Assembly: GCA_963726795.1 (NCBI GenBank)
Contig: CAVSDD010000003.1
Coordinates: 620,001-684,000 of the forward strand
Source: Hyphomicrobium_A sp963726795
GTDB taxonomy: Bacteria > Pseudomonadota > Alphaproteobacteria > Rhizobiales > Hyphomicrobiaceae
DNA length: 64,000 nt
Direction of reading: 5' to 3'
Below the pieces are notes generated by a model. It saw nothing but the letters and a program-made list of their open reading frames with translations, made no database searches and had not been told where the DNA came from. A program made the position numbers and the translations under genes. Within the stretch, counting starts at the first letter, position 1, and the number at the start of each line of letters is the position of its first letter. Positions 42,724 through 52,329 of this stretch are shown here, one piece after another.

Positions 42724-44129
42724 TTAGCCCCAGTTGCGGATGTCGACGAAGTGGCCCTCGATAGCGGCAGCCGCGGCCATGATCGGCGACAGCAGGTGCG
42801 TGCGCCCGAGCCGCCCCTGCCGGCCCTCGAAGTTGCGGTTCGAGGTCGAGGCGCAGCGCTGCTGCGGCTTCAATTGGTCGGGGTTCATGCCCAGGCACAT
42901 GGAGCAGCCGGGCTCGCGCCATTCAAAGCCGGCGTCCTTGAAGATCTTGTCGAGGCCCTCGGCCTCCGCCTGCGCTTTGACAAGGCCGGAACCGGGCACG
43001 ATCATCGCGTAGGCGAGGCGGCTCGAGATCTTCTTGCCCTCGACGAGCTTGGCGACCGCGCGCAAGTCCTCGATGCGGCCGTTGGTGCACGAGCCGATCC
43101 AGACGACGTCGAGCGGGATGTCGATCATCCGAGTGCCGGGCGTCAGCCCCATGTAGTCGAGCGCGCGCTGCATCGAGGCGCGCTTGTTCTCGTTCTCGAC
43201 CTTGGCCGGATCGGGCACGACGCCGGTAATGGCGGTCACGTCCTCCGGGCTCGTGCCCCAGGTGACGATCGGCGGCAGCTTGCGCGGCGTCGAGGCGCAC
43301 CTCGGTGTCGAAATGGGCGCTCTCGTCGGTGCTGAGCGTCTCCCAATGGCGCATCGCCATGTCCCAAGCGGCACCCTTAGGCGCCTTCGGGCCGGCCCTG
43401 GATGAAGGCATACGTCTTCTCGTCGGGCGCGATCATGCCGGCGCGGGCGCCGCCCTCGATCGACATGTTGCAAACCGTCATGCGCCCTTCCATCGATAGC
43501 GCGCGAATGGCCTCGCCCGCGTACTCGATGACGTGGCCGGTGCCGCCGGCCGTGCCGATCTCGCCGATGATCGCTAGGATGATGTCCTTCGCGGTGACGC
43601 CCGCCGGCAGCTTGCCGTCGACGACGACGCGCATGTTCTTCGCTTTGTTCTGAATGAGCGTCTGCGTGGCGAGCACGTGCTCGACCTCGGAGGTGCCGAT
43701 GCCGTGCGCGAGCGCCCCGAAGGCGCCGTGCGTGGAGGTATGGCTGTCGCCGCACACGATGGTGGTGCCCGGCAGCGTGAAGCCCTGCTCGGGGCCGACG
43801 ACGTGCACGATGCCTTGGCGCGTGTCGAGTTCGTTGAAATACTCGACGCCGAACTCCTTGGCGTTGTCGGCGAGCGTCTGCACCTGCACCCGGCTCTGAT
43901 CGTCGTCGATGCCGTGGCTGCGGTCGGTCGTCGGTACGTTGTGATCGACCACGGCGAGCGTCTTCTCGGGCGCGCGCACCTTGCGGTTGGACATGCGCAG
44001 GCCCTCGAAGGCCTGCGGGCTCGTCACCTCGTGGATGAGGTGGCGGTCGATGTAGAGCAGGCAGGTGCCGTCCGCCTGGCGCTCGACGACATGGTCCTCG
44101 AAGATCTTGTCGTACAACGTCTGAGGCAT
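42724..44129 (-). CDS. leuC: 3-isopropylmalate dehydratase large subunit LeuC (two apparent insertions)
   Basis: Aconitase-family 4Fe-4S enzyme. It starts with MPQTLYDKIFEDHVV, has YIDRHLIHEVTSPQAFEGL, IVCGDSHTSTHGAFGALAHG (first cluster Cys nearby), VWIGSCTNGRIEDLRA and the last two cluster cysteines in EPGCSMCLGMNPDQL. Extra bases near 43379 and 43283 break the frame; corrected length is 467 residues. It ends 30 bp upstream of the methyltransferase gene on the same strand. The LysR gene is upstream. Confidence 0.93.
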
Positions 44130-44306
44130 TCCGGGTCTCGCGATTTGGCTCGGCCAGCCTTGAGGCCGCCCGGCAAAGGGTTGAACGCCCTCGCAAAAGC
44201 GAGAGGCGATGGTTCAGGAATCCCTAGCCGCCGATGCTGAAAGAAACCGTTGCGCTTAGATAGCCTCTCGCCCGTTCGCCTGCAATTCCCCGTGAGGGGC
44301 GCAGCC

Positions 44307-45197
44307 TCAGTACTTCCACTGCCGCGCCTTGGCGACCAGGAAGTCCCGCAGCACCTGCACCTTCTTGGAGGATTTGAGCTCCTCCGGATAGACGAACAGG
44401 ATCGGCAGCGTGGGCGGTTCGATCTCGGTCAGCACCGGCACGAGGTCGGCGTGCTCGTCCGTCATGTAGTCGGGGATCATGCCAATGCCGATCCCGGAAC
44501 GAATGGCGTAGCGCAGGGCCACGACGCTGTTGGCCCTGAAGGCCGGCTCGCGCGGTCCCTTGCCGTCGCGCCCGACCGTCTCGATCCAGGTGATGGCGGT
44601 CAGGTGCTGCGCCGGCTGGCCGCTGTAGGAAACGATGCTGTGCTGGTCGAGCTCCTCCAGCGTCTTGGGCGCGCCGAAGCGGCGCACGTACTGCGTCGAG
44701 GCGTAGGCGCGCACGCGGCTCGTGAACAGCGCGCGCCGGATGAGGTCGGTCTGGCCCGGCTCGCGCGTCCAGATCGCGACGTCGGCCGCGCGCATGCCGA
44801 TATCCATCTGGTCGTCGTTGAGCAGGAGCTCGATGCGGATCTCCGGGTAGAGCTCATGGAACTCGCGCAGCCGCTGCGTGAGCCACACGGTGCCGAAGCC
44901 AACCGGTGCGGTGATGCGCAATTCGCCCGTCGGTTTCGACGTCGTATCGGAGAGCAGCGTCTCGGCCGTGTGCAGCTTGCTGATGACGTCGGAGGTCGCA
45001 CGGTGCAGAAGCTCGCCCTGCTCCGTGAGCACAAGGCCGCGCGCGTGGCGATGGAAGAGCACGACCTTCAGGTCGCGCTCGAGCGCGGAGACCTGCCGGC
45101 TCACCGCGGACTGGCTCATGTGCAAGGCGTCGCCGGCGTGCGTGAAGCTGCCCGCTTCCGCTGCCGCGTGGAAAATCCTCAGCTTGTCCCAGTCCAT
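44307..45197 (-). CDS. LysR-family transcription regulator
   Basis: A 296-residue LTTR. N-terminal HTH (MDWDKLRIFHAAAEAGSFTH, LHMSQSAVSRQVSALERDL) and a periplasmic-binding-protein-like effector domain (ELRITAPVGFGTVWLTQRL, then DVAIWTREPGQTDLI). It is upstream of leuC on the same strand by 177 bp and divergent from the beta-propeller gene (235-bp gap), which is a typical place for a LysR target. The effector is unknown. ATG 45197 chosen because the HTH starts immediately. Confidence 0.9.
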   Translation of the reverse strand: MDWDKLRIFHAAAEAGSFTHAGDALHMSQSAVSRQVSALERDLKVVLFHRHARGLVLTEQGELLHRATSDVISKLHTAETLLSDTTSKPTGELRITAPVGFGTVWLTQRLREFHELYPEIRIELLLNDDQMDIGMRAADVAIWTREPGQTDLIRRALFTSRVRAYASTQYVRRFGAPKTLEELDQHSIVSYSGQPAQHLTAITWIETVGRDGKGPREPAFRANSVVALRYAIRSGIGIGMIPDYMTDEHADLVPVLTEIEPPTLPILFVYPEELKSSKKVQVLRDFLVAKARQWKY

Positions 45198-45432
45198 GGA
45201 ATAGACCCTTTGGACGCCTCGAAGCCCAAATCCCTCGTCTGCGGCACAAGCGCCGCCCGCGCGGCCAAGTTGCATCCGCAAACGGGCGCTGGTGCTGGGA
45301 CGGCCTCTGATTGTGCAGTGCAACTTAAACCAGCCGGAACCGCATGGATAGGGCGCGGCAGGTGCATAGCGGCCGCATGGCTATAAGCCGCGGGCAGCTT
45401 GTAAGGTTGCGAAAAGCCACCGGAGGACACGC

Positions 45433-46299
45433 ATGAGATCACTTCTGATTGCCGCCACGGCGAGCCTGATCGCGGCTATCGCGCCGGCTTACGCCAAGCC
45501 CATGGAGCTATGGCAGACCACCGGCCTCAAGACGCCTGAATCGGCGCTGCCCGACCCGACGGCAACGTTCGCCTACGTGAGCAACATCAACGGCAATCTT
45601 ACGGACAAGGACGGCAACGGCTTCATCTCGAAGGTGTCGCTCAAGGACGGCAAGATGCTCGCGCTCGAGTGGGCGAAGGGCCTCGACGCACCCAAGGGCA
45701 TGGCACTGGTCAACGGGCGGCTCTACGTCGCCGACATCGACAAGCTCGTCGAGATCGACGCCGAGAGCGGCAAGATCATCGCGCGCTACGACGCACCGGG
45801 CGCCCAGTTTCTGAACGACGTCGCCGCGGCGCCGGACGGCACGGTCTACGTCTCGGATTCGAGCGCCAGCACCATCTGGCGGCTGGCCGACGGCAAGCTC
45901 GAGAAGTGGATGGAAGGCGAAGCGCTCAAGTATCCGAACGGCCTGCATGTGGCGGGCGACAAGCTCATCATCGCCGCCTGGGGTAAGCCGGGCACGTCCG
46001 CCCCGAAATCGGAGCCAGCCAACTTGCTCGAGGTCTCGATCGCCGACAAGACGGTGCGCGACCTCGGCGACGGCAAGCCGATCGGAAACCTCGATGGGCT
46101 GGAGCCGCTCGACGCGACGGGCTACCTCGTCACCGATTGGACGGCGGGCGCACTCTACCGCATCGACGTTTCGGGCAAAGCCGACCTGTTGCTCGATCTC
46201 AGCCAGGGCACCGCCGATATCGGCTACGTGCCGGCCGCGAACCTGGTGCTCATTCCGATGATGTTGGACGACAAGCTCGTCGCCTATCGCCTCGAGTGA
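45433..46299 (+). CDS. Periplasmic SMP-30-like beta-propeller protein
   Basis: A 288-residue protein with a signal peptide (LLIAATASLIAAIAPAYAK) and repeated beta-propeller strands (GMALVNGRLYVADIDKLVEI, FLNDVAAAPDGTVYVSDSSA, YPNGLHVAGDKLIIAAWG, DGLEPLDATGYLVTDWTAG). It resembles SMP-30/gluconolactonase or NHL-type six-bladed propellers. The NGL and N-D positions that coordinate calcium in SMP-30 lactonases look partly present. Substrate unknown. Divergent from the LysR regulator, which may control it. Confidence 0.7.
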   Translation: MRSLLIAATASLIAAIAPAYAKPMELWQTTGLKTPESALPDPTATFAYVSNINGNLTDKDGNGFISKVSLKDGKMLALEWAKGLDAPKGMALVNGRLYVADIDKLVEIDAESGKIIARYDAPGAQFLNDVAAAPDGTVYVSDSSASTIWRLADGKLEKWMEGEALKYPNGLHVAGDKLIIAAWGKPGTSAPKSEPANLLEVSIADKTVRDLGDGKPIGNLDGLEPLDATGYLVTDWTAGALYRIDVSGKADLLLDLSQGTADIGYVPAANLVLIPMMLDDKLVAYRLE

Positions 46300-46319
46300 G
46301 GCGGCGCGAGGCGGCGCCT

Positions 46320-47286
46320 TCACTCCGCCGCTTCGGCCTCGATCGACAGCGTCGCGAAATACTTCTCAGCTTCGAGCGCGGCCATGCAACCCATGGCAGC
46401 CGCCGTCACCGCCTGCCGGTAGACCTCGTCCTTCACGTCGCCCGCGGCGTAGACGCCGGGGATGGCGGTCGCGGTCGAGTCGGGCATGGTCTTGAGATAG
46501 CCCGAATGCGTCATTTCGAGCTGGCCCTTGAACAGCTCGGTCGCCGCCGCGTGGCCGATGGCGATAAAGACGCCGTCGGCCGCAACCTCGCTCGTCTTGC
46601 CGGTCTTGACGTTCTTCAGGCGCACGCCCGTCACCGACTTGGGGTCGTTCTTGCCGACGATCTCGTCGACGGCGCTGATCCCAGATCACGTTGATCTTCG
46701 GGTTCTTGAACAGGCGCTCCTGCAGGATCTTCTCGGCGCGGAAGTGATCGCGGCGGTGCACGACGGTGACGCGCTTGGCGAAGTTCGTGAGAAAGATCGC
46801 CTCCTCGACCGCGGTGTTGCCACCGCCGACCACGACCACATCCTTGCCCTTGTAGAAGAAGCCGTCGCAGGTGGCGCAGGCCGACACGCCGTGGCCCTTG
46901 AAATGATCCTCCGAGGGGATGCCGAGCCAGCGCGCCTGCGCGCCCGTGCAGATCACGAGCACGTCGCAGGTGTAGACCGCACCGCTGTCACCTTCGAGCC
47001 GGAACGGGCGCCTCTGCAGATCAACCTTGGAGATCTGGTCGAGCACGACCTCGGTGCCGACGTGCTCGGCCTGGGCCTGCATCTGCTCCATGAGCCAGGG
47101 GCCCTGGATCACGTCGGCAAAGCCCGGGTAGTTCTCGACATCGGTGGTTATGGTTAGCTGGCCACCCGGCTGCGAGCCCTGAATCAGGAGCGGATTCAGC
47201 ATGGCGCGCGCCGCGTAGATGGCGGCCGTATAGCCGGCCGGCCCGGAGCCGAGAATGAGCACCTTGGCGTGCCTGATCCCAGTCAT
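46320..47286 (-). CDS. trxB: Thioredoxin reductase (one apparent insertion)
   Basis: FAD/NADPH enzyme reducing thioredoxin. FAD site VLILGSGPAGYTAAIYAAR, redox-active CATC in SACATCDGFFYKGK, NADPH site VVVVGGGNTAVEEA, and the C-terminal FAD motif IPGVYAAGDVKDEVYRQA. An extra base near 46679 breaks the frame after NVIWD; corrected length is 321 residues. Divergent from the membrane-protein gene at 47503. The start is ATG 47286. Confidence 0.94.
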
Positions 47287-47502
47287 AGCGTTCCTTCCCG
47301 TCCCGCATGCCTCGCCGGGGCTCAACATCGGCGGGCGCTTAAGATTGGGGGGCACTTAAGGCTGCGCAAGCCCCCCGGTCAATGCGCGGGCTCAGGCTTT
47401 GGGTGGAGGAAATCGGCCGCGCCGGGTCTCCCCAAATCGTTGTGCCTTTTTCGCATGATACGGTAGCTTGTTACGCGAGCTGGGACCGTTTGGGGGTTTC
47501 AC

Positions 47503-48600
47503 ATGTCGAGCGTCATGGGCAGGGCCACGTCGGCGGCATACGGGATTTTCGATCGCGCGTGGACGGCGGCCTGCTGGCCGCTCATCGGATTTCTAAACCT
47601 GATCTTCCGGCCCGATCCGGAGACGGGCGCCGTCGCCTGGTGGAAGACAGGCGGCTGGGTAATCGCCAACACCGCGCTCCTGTCCTTCGCCGTGACGCAG
47701 CTGGACTGGCGCAACATGTTTTGGACGTTGGTCGCGTTCCTCGTCATCCATATCCTCATCATGATGAGCAGTCTGCGCATCATGTACGAGGAGAAGCGCG
47801 TCATGGAGGGCTCGATGAAGCCCGAGGCCATGCGGTTCTCCGCGCTCGATGCGGTCAACGACATGTCGATCCTGGCGTCCTCGGTCGTGTTCTACGTGGC
47901 CGGTCTCGCCGCCCTCATCCAAGCCATCGAGCGCTCGGGCATGGCGCAGATCCTGCGGCATAAACCGACCCTGAACAGCGAGTACACCGAATACCTCGCG
48001 TGCGTCCTCAATGAGGTGCCGATCGTCAACTCCGTGGTCAACGCGGCGGCCAACTATTTCAAGTACTCCGACAATGTCACCGCACAGATCGTCTATAACG
48101 GCTGGCAGGGGAACGGCATCCGGCTGCTCATCGTGGCGACGGTCAGCATCATCGTCGTGCGCGCGATGCTCTTGCGCGTCCAGCAGTGGACCCAGCAGGT
48201 CTCCATGGCGCACGGGCTGGAGACGGGCACGGTGAGCCCCGAGGGCATAAAGAAGCGGCTGGTGCGCGTACCGACGACGCTTAACAGCCGGCTGATGGCC
48301 TCGGCGCTAACCCATCCCGATACGCTCGTGCGCAAGCGCGCGCTGGCCGCCATGGCCAAGCTCGAGGTCCCGAACTTCGCGCGCGACTTCCTGATGAAGC
48401 TCGACAACCACCTGGAGCGCGATCTCGGGCTGGCGCACATCCGCGAGGCGCTCGCCACCATGAACTCGGCGGCGCGGCAGAAGATGAGCGGCGAGCTCGC
48501 GCCCGTCCTCGAAAAGCAGATGGCCGCGGTCAAGGACGCCATCGACATGCACACGCGCGCGCGCCTGGAAGAGCTGAAATCCATGCTAAAGCGTGCCTGA
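47503..48600 (+). CDS. Unrecognised membrane protein, 365 aa
   Basis: About four predicted membrane segments in the first 225 residues (WVIANTALLSFAVTQL; MFWTLVAFLVIHILIMM; MSILASSVVFYVAGLAALIQ; IRLLIVATVSIIVVRAMLL), then about 140 cytoplasmic residues. The tail is helical and HEAT-like (LMASALTHPDTLVRKRALAA, HIREALATMNSAARQKM) and ends in a coiled-coil stretch. The intermediate loop (LNSEYTEYLACVLNEVP, VVNAAANYFKYSDNV) is likely structured. I do not recognise a family. Upstream of the MFS gene by 32 bp, so perhaps co-transcribed. Confidence 0.75.
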   Translation: MSSVMGRATSAAYGIFDRAWTAACWPLIGFLNLIFRPDPETGAVAWWKTGGWVIANTALLSFAVTQLDWRNMFWTLVAFLVIHILIMMSSLRIMYEEKRVMEGSMKPEAMRFSALDAVNDMSILASSVVFYVAGLAALIQAIERSGMAQILRHKPTLNSEYTEYLACVLNEVPIVNSVVNAAANYFKYSDNVTAQIVYNGWQGNGIRLLIVATVSIIVVRAMLLRVQQWTQQVSMAHGLETGTVSPEGIKKRLVRVPTTLNSRLMASALTHPDTLVRKRALAAMAKLEVPNFARDFLMKLDNHLERDLGLAHIREALATMNSAARQKMSGELAPVLEKQMAAVKDAIDMHTRARLEELKSMLKRA

Positions 48601-48632
48601 GCGGGCACGCACAATCGGGGGTCGGGGCGCAC

Positions 48633-49952
48633 ATGGATGACCGCGCGGGCGCCGGCGCCGCGAGCCAGCCAGCCGACCTCGCCGACGCGGCGCGCCGCCT
48701 CAAGGCCATCGTCGTCGGCTCGTCCGGCAATCTCGTCGAGTGGTACGACTTCTACACCTACTCCGCCTTCGCACTCTATTTCGCCGCCGCATTCTTCCCC
48801 ACGGGCGACCAGACGGCGCAGCTCCTGAGCACCGCGGCGATCTTTGCCGTTGGCTTCCTGATGCGCCCCATCGGCGGATGGCTGTTTGGGCATTTCGCCG
48901 ATCGCCACGGCCGGCGGCTGTCGCTCACGGTTTCCGTGCTCATGATGTGTTTCGGCTCGCTGATGATCGCCGTGATGCCGACCCACGCGACGATCGGCAT
49001 CGCTGCGCCGATAGCGCTTCTCGTCGCGCGCCTCGTGCAGGGCCTGAGCCTCGGCGGCGAGTACGGCACCAGCGCCACGTATCTGTCCGAGATGGCGCAC
49101 CCCGACCACCGCGGCTTCTACTCGAGCTTCCAGTACGTGACGCTGATCGGCGGGCAGCTCATCGCCATGCTGGTCCTGCTGGTGCTGCAGAGACTTCTGC
49201 TTACGCCCGAGCAGCTCGCAGACTGGGGCTGGCGCATCCCGTTCGCGATCGGCGCGGGGCTGGCGATCGTGGTCTACTTCATGCGCCGCGACATGCACGA
49301 GACCGACGCGTTCCTCGCAGCGCGCGAGCTCGGCACCGTCGCAAACCCATTGCGCGAGCTGATGCAGCATCCGCGCGAGGTCGCGATCGTCGTCGGCCTC
49401 ACGCTCGGCGGCACCGTCGCCTTCTACACCTACACGACATACATGCAGAAGTTCCTGGTGAACTCGACCGGCCTGTCGAAGGACACCTCGACCGTCATCT
49501 CGGCCGCCACGCTGTTTTGCTACATGTGCCTGCAGCCGGTTGTCGGCGCCATCTCGGACGTGGTCGGGCGGCGCCCGGTGCTGCTCTCGTTCGGCGTCCT
49601 CGGCACGGCGCTGACGGTGCCGATCCTCTCCGCGCTGGAGGCCACGAAAGATGCCTGGACCGCCTTCTTCCTCATCATGGTCGCGCTCGTCATCGTCAGC
49701 GGCTACACGGCGATCAACGCTATCGTCAAAGCCGAGCTGTTCCCGACCCGGGTGCGCGCCCTCGGCGTCGGCTTTCCCTATGCCGTTACGGTCGCGCTGT
49801 TCGGCGGCTCGGCGGAATACGTGGCGCTGTACCTCAAGCAGATCGGGCATGCGACCGCCTTCTACTGGTACGTCTCGGCGTGCATCTTCATCTCGCTGGT
49901 CGTCTACGCCGTAATGCGTGACACCCGCGACCACAGCGCCATGCGTCGGTAA
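48633..49952 (+). CDS. MFS transporter, metabolite:H+ symporter type
   Basis: A 439-residue permease of the MHS/KgtP-ProP group. It shows GNLVEWYDFYTYSAFALYFA, GWLFGHFADRHGRRLSLTVS (the MFS loop signature), LSLGGEYGTSATYLSEMA and PTRVRALGVGFPYAVTVALF, with twelve predicted helices. Likely substrates are dicarboxylates or osmolytes; KgtP-type 2-oxoglutarate uptake is plausible but unproven. The frame is intact. Confidence 0.87.
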   Translation: MDDRAGAGAASQPADLADAARRLKAIVVGSSGNLVEWYDFYTYSAFALYFAAAFFPTGDQTAQLLSTAAIFAVGFLMRPIGGWLFGHFADRHGRRLSLTVSVLMMCFGSLMIAVMPTHATIGIAAPIALLVARLVQGLSLGGEYGTSATYLSEMAHPDHRGFYSSFQYVTLIGGQLIAMLVLLVLQRLLLTPEQLADWGWRIPFAIGAGLAIVVYFMRRDMHETDAFLAARELGTVANPLRELMQHPREVAIVVGLTLGGTVAFYTYTTYMQKFLVNSTGLSKDTSTVISAATLFCYMCLQPVVGAISDVVGRRPVLLSFGVLGTALTVPILSALEATKDAWTAFFLIMVALVIVSGYTAINAIVKAELFPTRVRALGVGFPYAVTVALFGGSAEYVALYLKQIGHATAFYWYVSACIFISLVVYAVMRDTRDHSAMRR

Positions 49953-50030
49953 GGGTAAAAGGCGCGGGCTGGCGGGTGTGCCCGCGATGTGCTAGGTCCG
50001 CGCATCCTTTTGCAGCGCACAAAGTCCCTG

Positions 50031-51858
50031 ATGAACCTGAGAAACATCGCAATTATCGCCCACGTCGACCACGGCAAGACCACCCTTGTCGACGAATTGC
50101 TTAAGCAATCCGGCTCGTTCCGCGAGGGCCAGCGGGTTGCCGAGCGGGCAATGGACTCAAACGATCTGGAGCGCGAGCGCGGCATCACCATCCTCGCCAA
50201 GTGCACCTCCGTGATCTGGAAGGGCACGCGCATCAACATCGTCGATACGCCGGGCCACGCCGATTTTGGCGGCGAGGTCGAGCGCATCCTCAACATGGTC
50301 GACGGCGTCGTCGTGCTGGTCGATGCCTCCGAAGGGCCGCTGCCGCAGACGAAGTTCGTGGTCTCCAAGGCCTTGAAGCGCGGGCTTCGCCCCATCGTGG
50401 CCATCAACAAGATCGACCGGCCCGATGAGCGCCACCTCGACGTGCTGAACGAGGTGTTCGATCTCTTCGCCAATCTCGACGCTACCGATGAGCAGCTCGA
50501 CTTCCCCGTGCTCTACGGCTCGGGCCGCATCGGCTGGATGGCGCTCGATCCCGGCGGACCAAAAGTCGATCTGGCCCCGATGTTCGATCTTGTGCTCTCG
50601 CACGTGCCGCCGCCAAGCCTCGAGACAGGCGCGTTGCGCATGTTGGCGACGACGCTCGAAGCAGATCCGTTCCTCGGGCGCATCCTCACCGGCCGCATCA
50701 CGTCGGGCGTAATCAAGCCGGGCCAGCCGCTCAAGGCGCTCAATCGTGATGGCGAGCTTGTCGAGAATTTTCGCGTGCAGAAAGTTCTGGCCTTCCGCGG
50801 CCTGGAACGCGTGTCGGTCGAGCAGGCCGAGGCGGGCGAGATCGTCGCCGTTGCGGGCATGAGCGAGGCGACCGTCGCCGACACGCTTTGCGATCCTTCG
50901 GTCGATACCCCTCTGCCGGCGCAGCCGGTCGACCCGCCGACGCTGTCGATGACCTTCCGCATCAACGACGGCCCCTTCGCCGGACAGGAGGGCGACAAGG
51001 TCCAGAGCCGCGTCATCCTCGAACGCCTCATGAAGGAGGCGGAGCGCAACATCGCCATCAAGGTCACGATCTCGGAGGACAAGGATGCCTTCGACGTTGC
51101 CGGCCGCGGAGAATTGCAGCTCGGCATCCTGATCGAGAATATGCGGCGCGAAGGCTTCGAGCTGACGGTTTCGCGGCCAAAGGTCGTGTTCAAGACGGAC
51201 CCCGACAGCGGCGAGCGGCTCGAGCCCATCGAAGAGGTCATCATCGACGTCGACGAGGACTACACGGGCGTCGTCGTGCAGAAACTGGCCGAGCGCAAAG
51301 GCGAGCTGCTCGAAATGCGTCCATCCGGCGGCGGACGCCAGCGCATGGTGTTTCACGTGCCCACGCGCGGGCTGCTCGGCTACCAGAGCGAGCTGCTGTC
51401 GGACACGCGCGGCACGGCGGTTTTGAACAAGCTGTTCCACGCCTATGCGCCATTCAAGGGCGAGATCGCCTGCGCGCCGTACCGGCGTCCTCATCTCCAA
51501 CTCTGCCGGCGAGGCCGCGGCCTACGCGATCTTCAACCTGCAGGACCGCGGGCCCTTCATGATCGGCGCCCAGGCGCGAGTGTATGAGGGCATGATCGTC
51601 GGCGAGCACACGCGCGACAACGACCTCGAAGTCAATGTCGTCAAAGGCAAGAAGCTCACCAACGTGCGTGCCTCCGGCAAGGATGAGAACGTCCTGCTGA
51701 CCACGCCGATGAAGCTCACGCTGGAAAAAGCCATGAGCTACATCACCGACGACGAGCTGGTCGAGGTGACTCCCAAGTCGATCCGGCTGCGCAAGCGCTG
51801 GCTCGATCCGAACGAGCGCAAGAAGATGGAGCGCTCGCGCGATCGCGAAGTCGCGTGA
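50031..51858 (+). CDS. typA: Ribosome-associated GTPase TypA/BipA (one apparent insertion)
   Basis: Translational GTPase that binds ribosomes and helps 50S assembly at low temperature. It has G1 AHVDHGKTTLVDELL, G2 ERERGITILAK, G3 DTPGHADFGGEVER, G4 NKIDRPD, and the EF-G-like domains with GRGELQLGILIENMRREG. The frame shifts by one base near 51472 between KGEIA and RTGVLISNSAGEAAA. Corrected length is 608 residues, standard for TypA. The ATG at 50031 is the conserved MNLRNIAIIAH start. Confidence 0.95.
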
Positions 51859-51956
51859 CGAAATTTGCCGGCAACACGCGTTGTGCCGCGCGCATCGCCT
51901 CTGCTATTGTTATAGTGTAACACGCTAGCCGTGCCGCTATCAACAAGGAGGTCCCC

Positions 51957-52211
51957 ATGAATAAGACGACGATCGCCGCTCTCGTCGCGATGCTTTGCAG
52001 CTCCGCTGCACTCGCCGATTCCAAGCCATCCGACGCGGAGGCAGGAAAGGTCAAGGCTGCGCTTACGGAATGGGGCTGCGAGGGCGGCACCATCGAGAAG
52101 GAGACCGAGGCAAGCGGCGTATTCGAGGTCGACGACGCCAAATGCAAGGGCGCTCAGTACGACATCAAGCTCGACAGCTCCTACAAGATCATCAACATCA
52201 CACGTGACTAA
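51957..52211 (+). CDS. Small secreted PepSY-like protein
   Basis: An 84-residue protein with a signal peptide (TTIAALVAMLCSSAALADSK) and a mature domain of about 63 residues (KVKAALTEWGCEGGTIEKET, FEVDDAKCKGAQYDIKLDSS, YKIINITRD). The alternating strand pattern and the YDIKLDSSYKII end resemble PepSY-like domains. Two cysteines may form a disulfide. It has a strong ribosome-binding site (AAGGAGG). Function unknown; the context (after typA, before the helicase) gives no clue. Confidence 0.75.
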   Translation: MNKTTIAALVAMLCSSAALADSKPSDAEAGKVKAALTEWGCEGGTIEKETEASGVFEVDDAKCKGAQYDIKLDSSYKIINITRD

Positions 52212-52329
52212 GCAGGCCCGTCGCCCGCTCGACGATCATGATTGCGCCGGCCGGTCCGCATCGGCCGGCGCAAGGCTTTGAAGCGCTTCTGGCACCTGCT
52301 AAGCACGCAGAGCTTCCCGGGGCCCGCGC

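Noticed and set aside
45312..45325. TTGTGCAGTGCAAC in the LysR/beta-propeller divergent gap as another TGC-rich operator
   Set aside because: Does not form the GTTGC/GCAAC palindrome seen at the phasin-type promoters; spacing differs.
48093..49934. 613-codon open frame antisense to the MFS gene, and similar long antisense frames (for example 3727-5112, 21794-23101)
   Set aside because: High GC content produces long stop-free antisense frames; they lack family sequence and lie across confidently identified genes.
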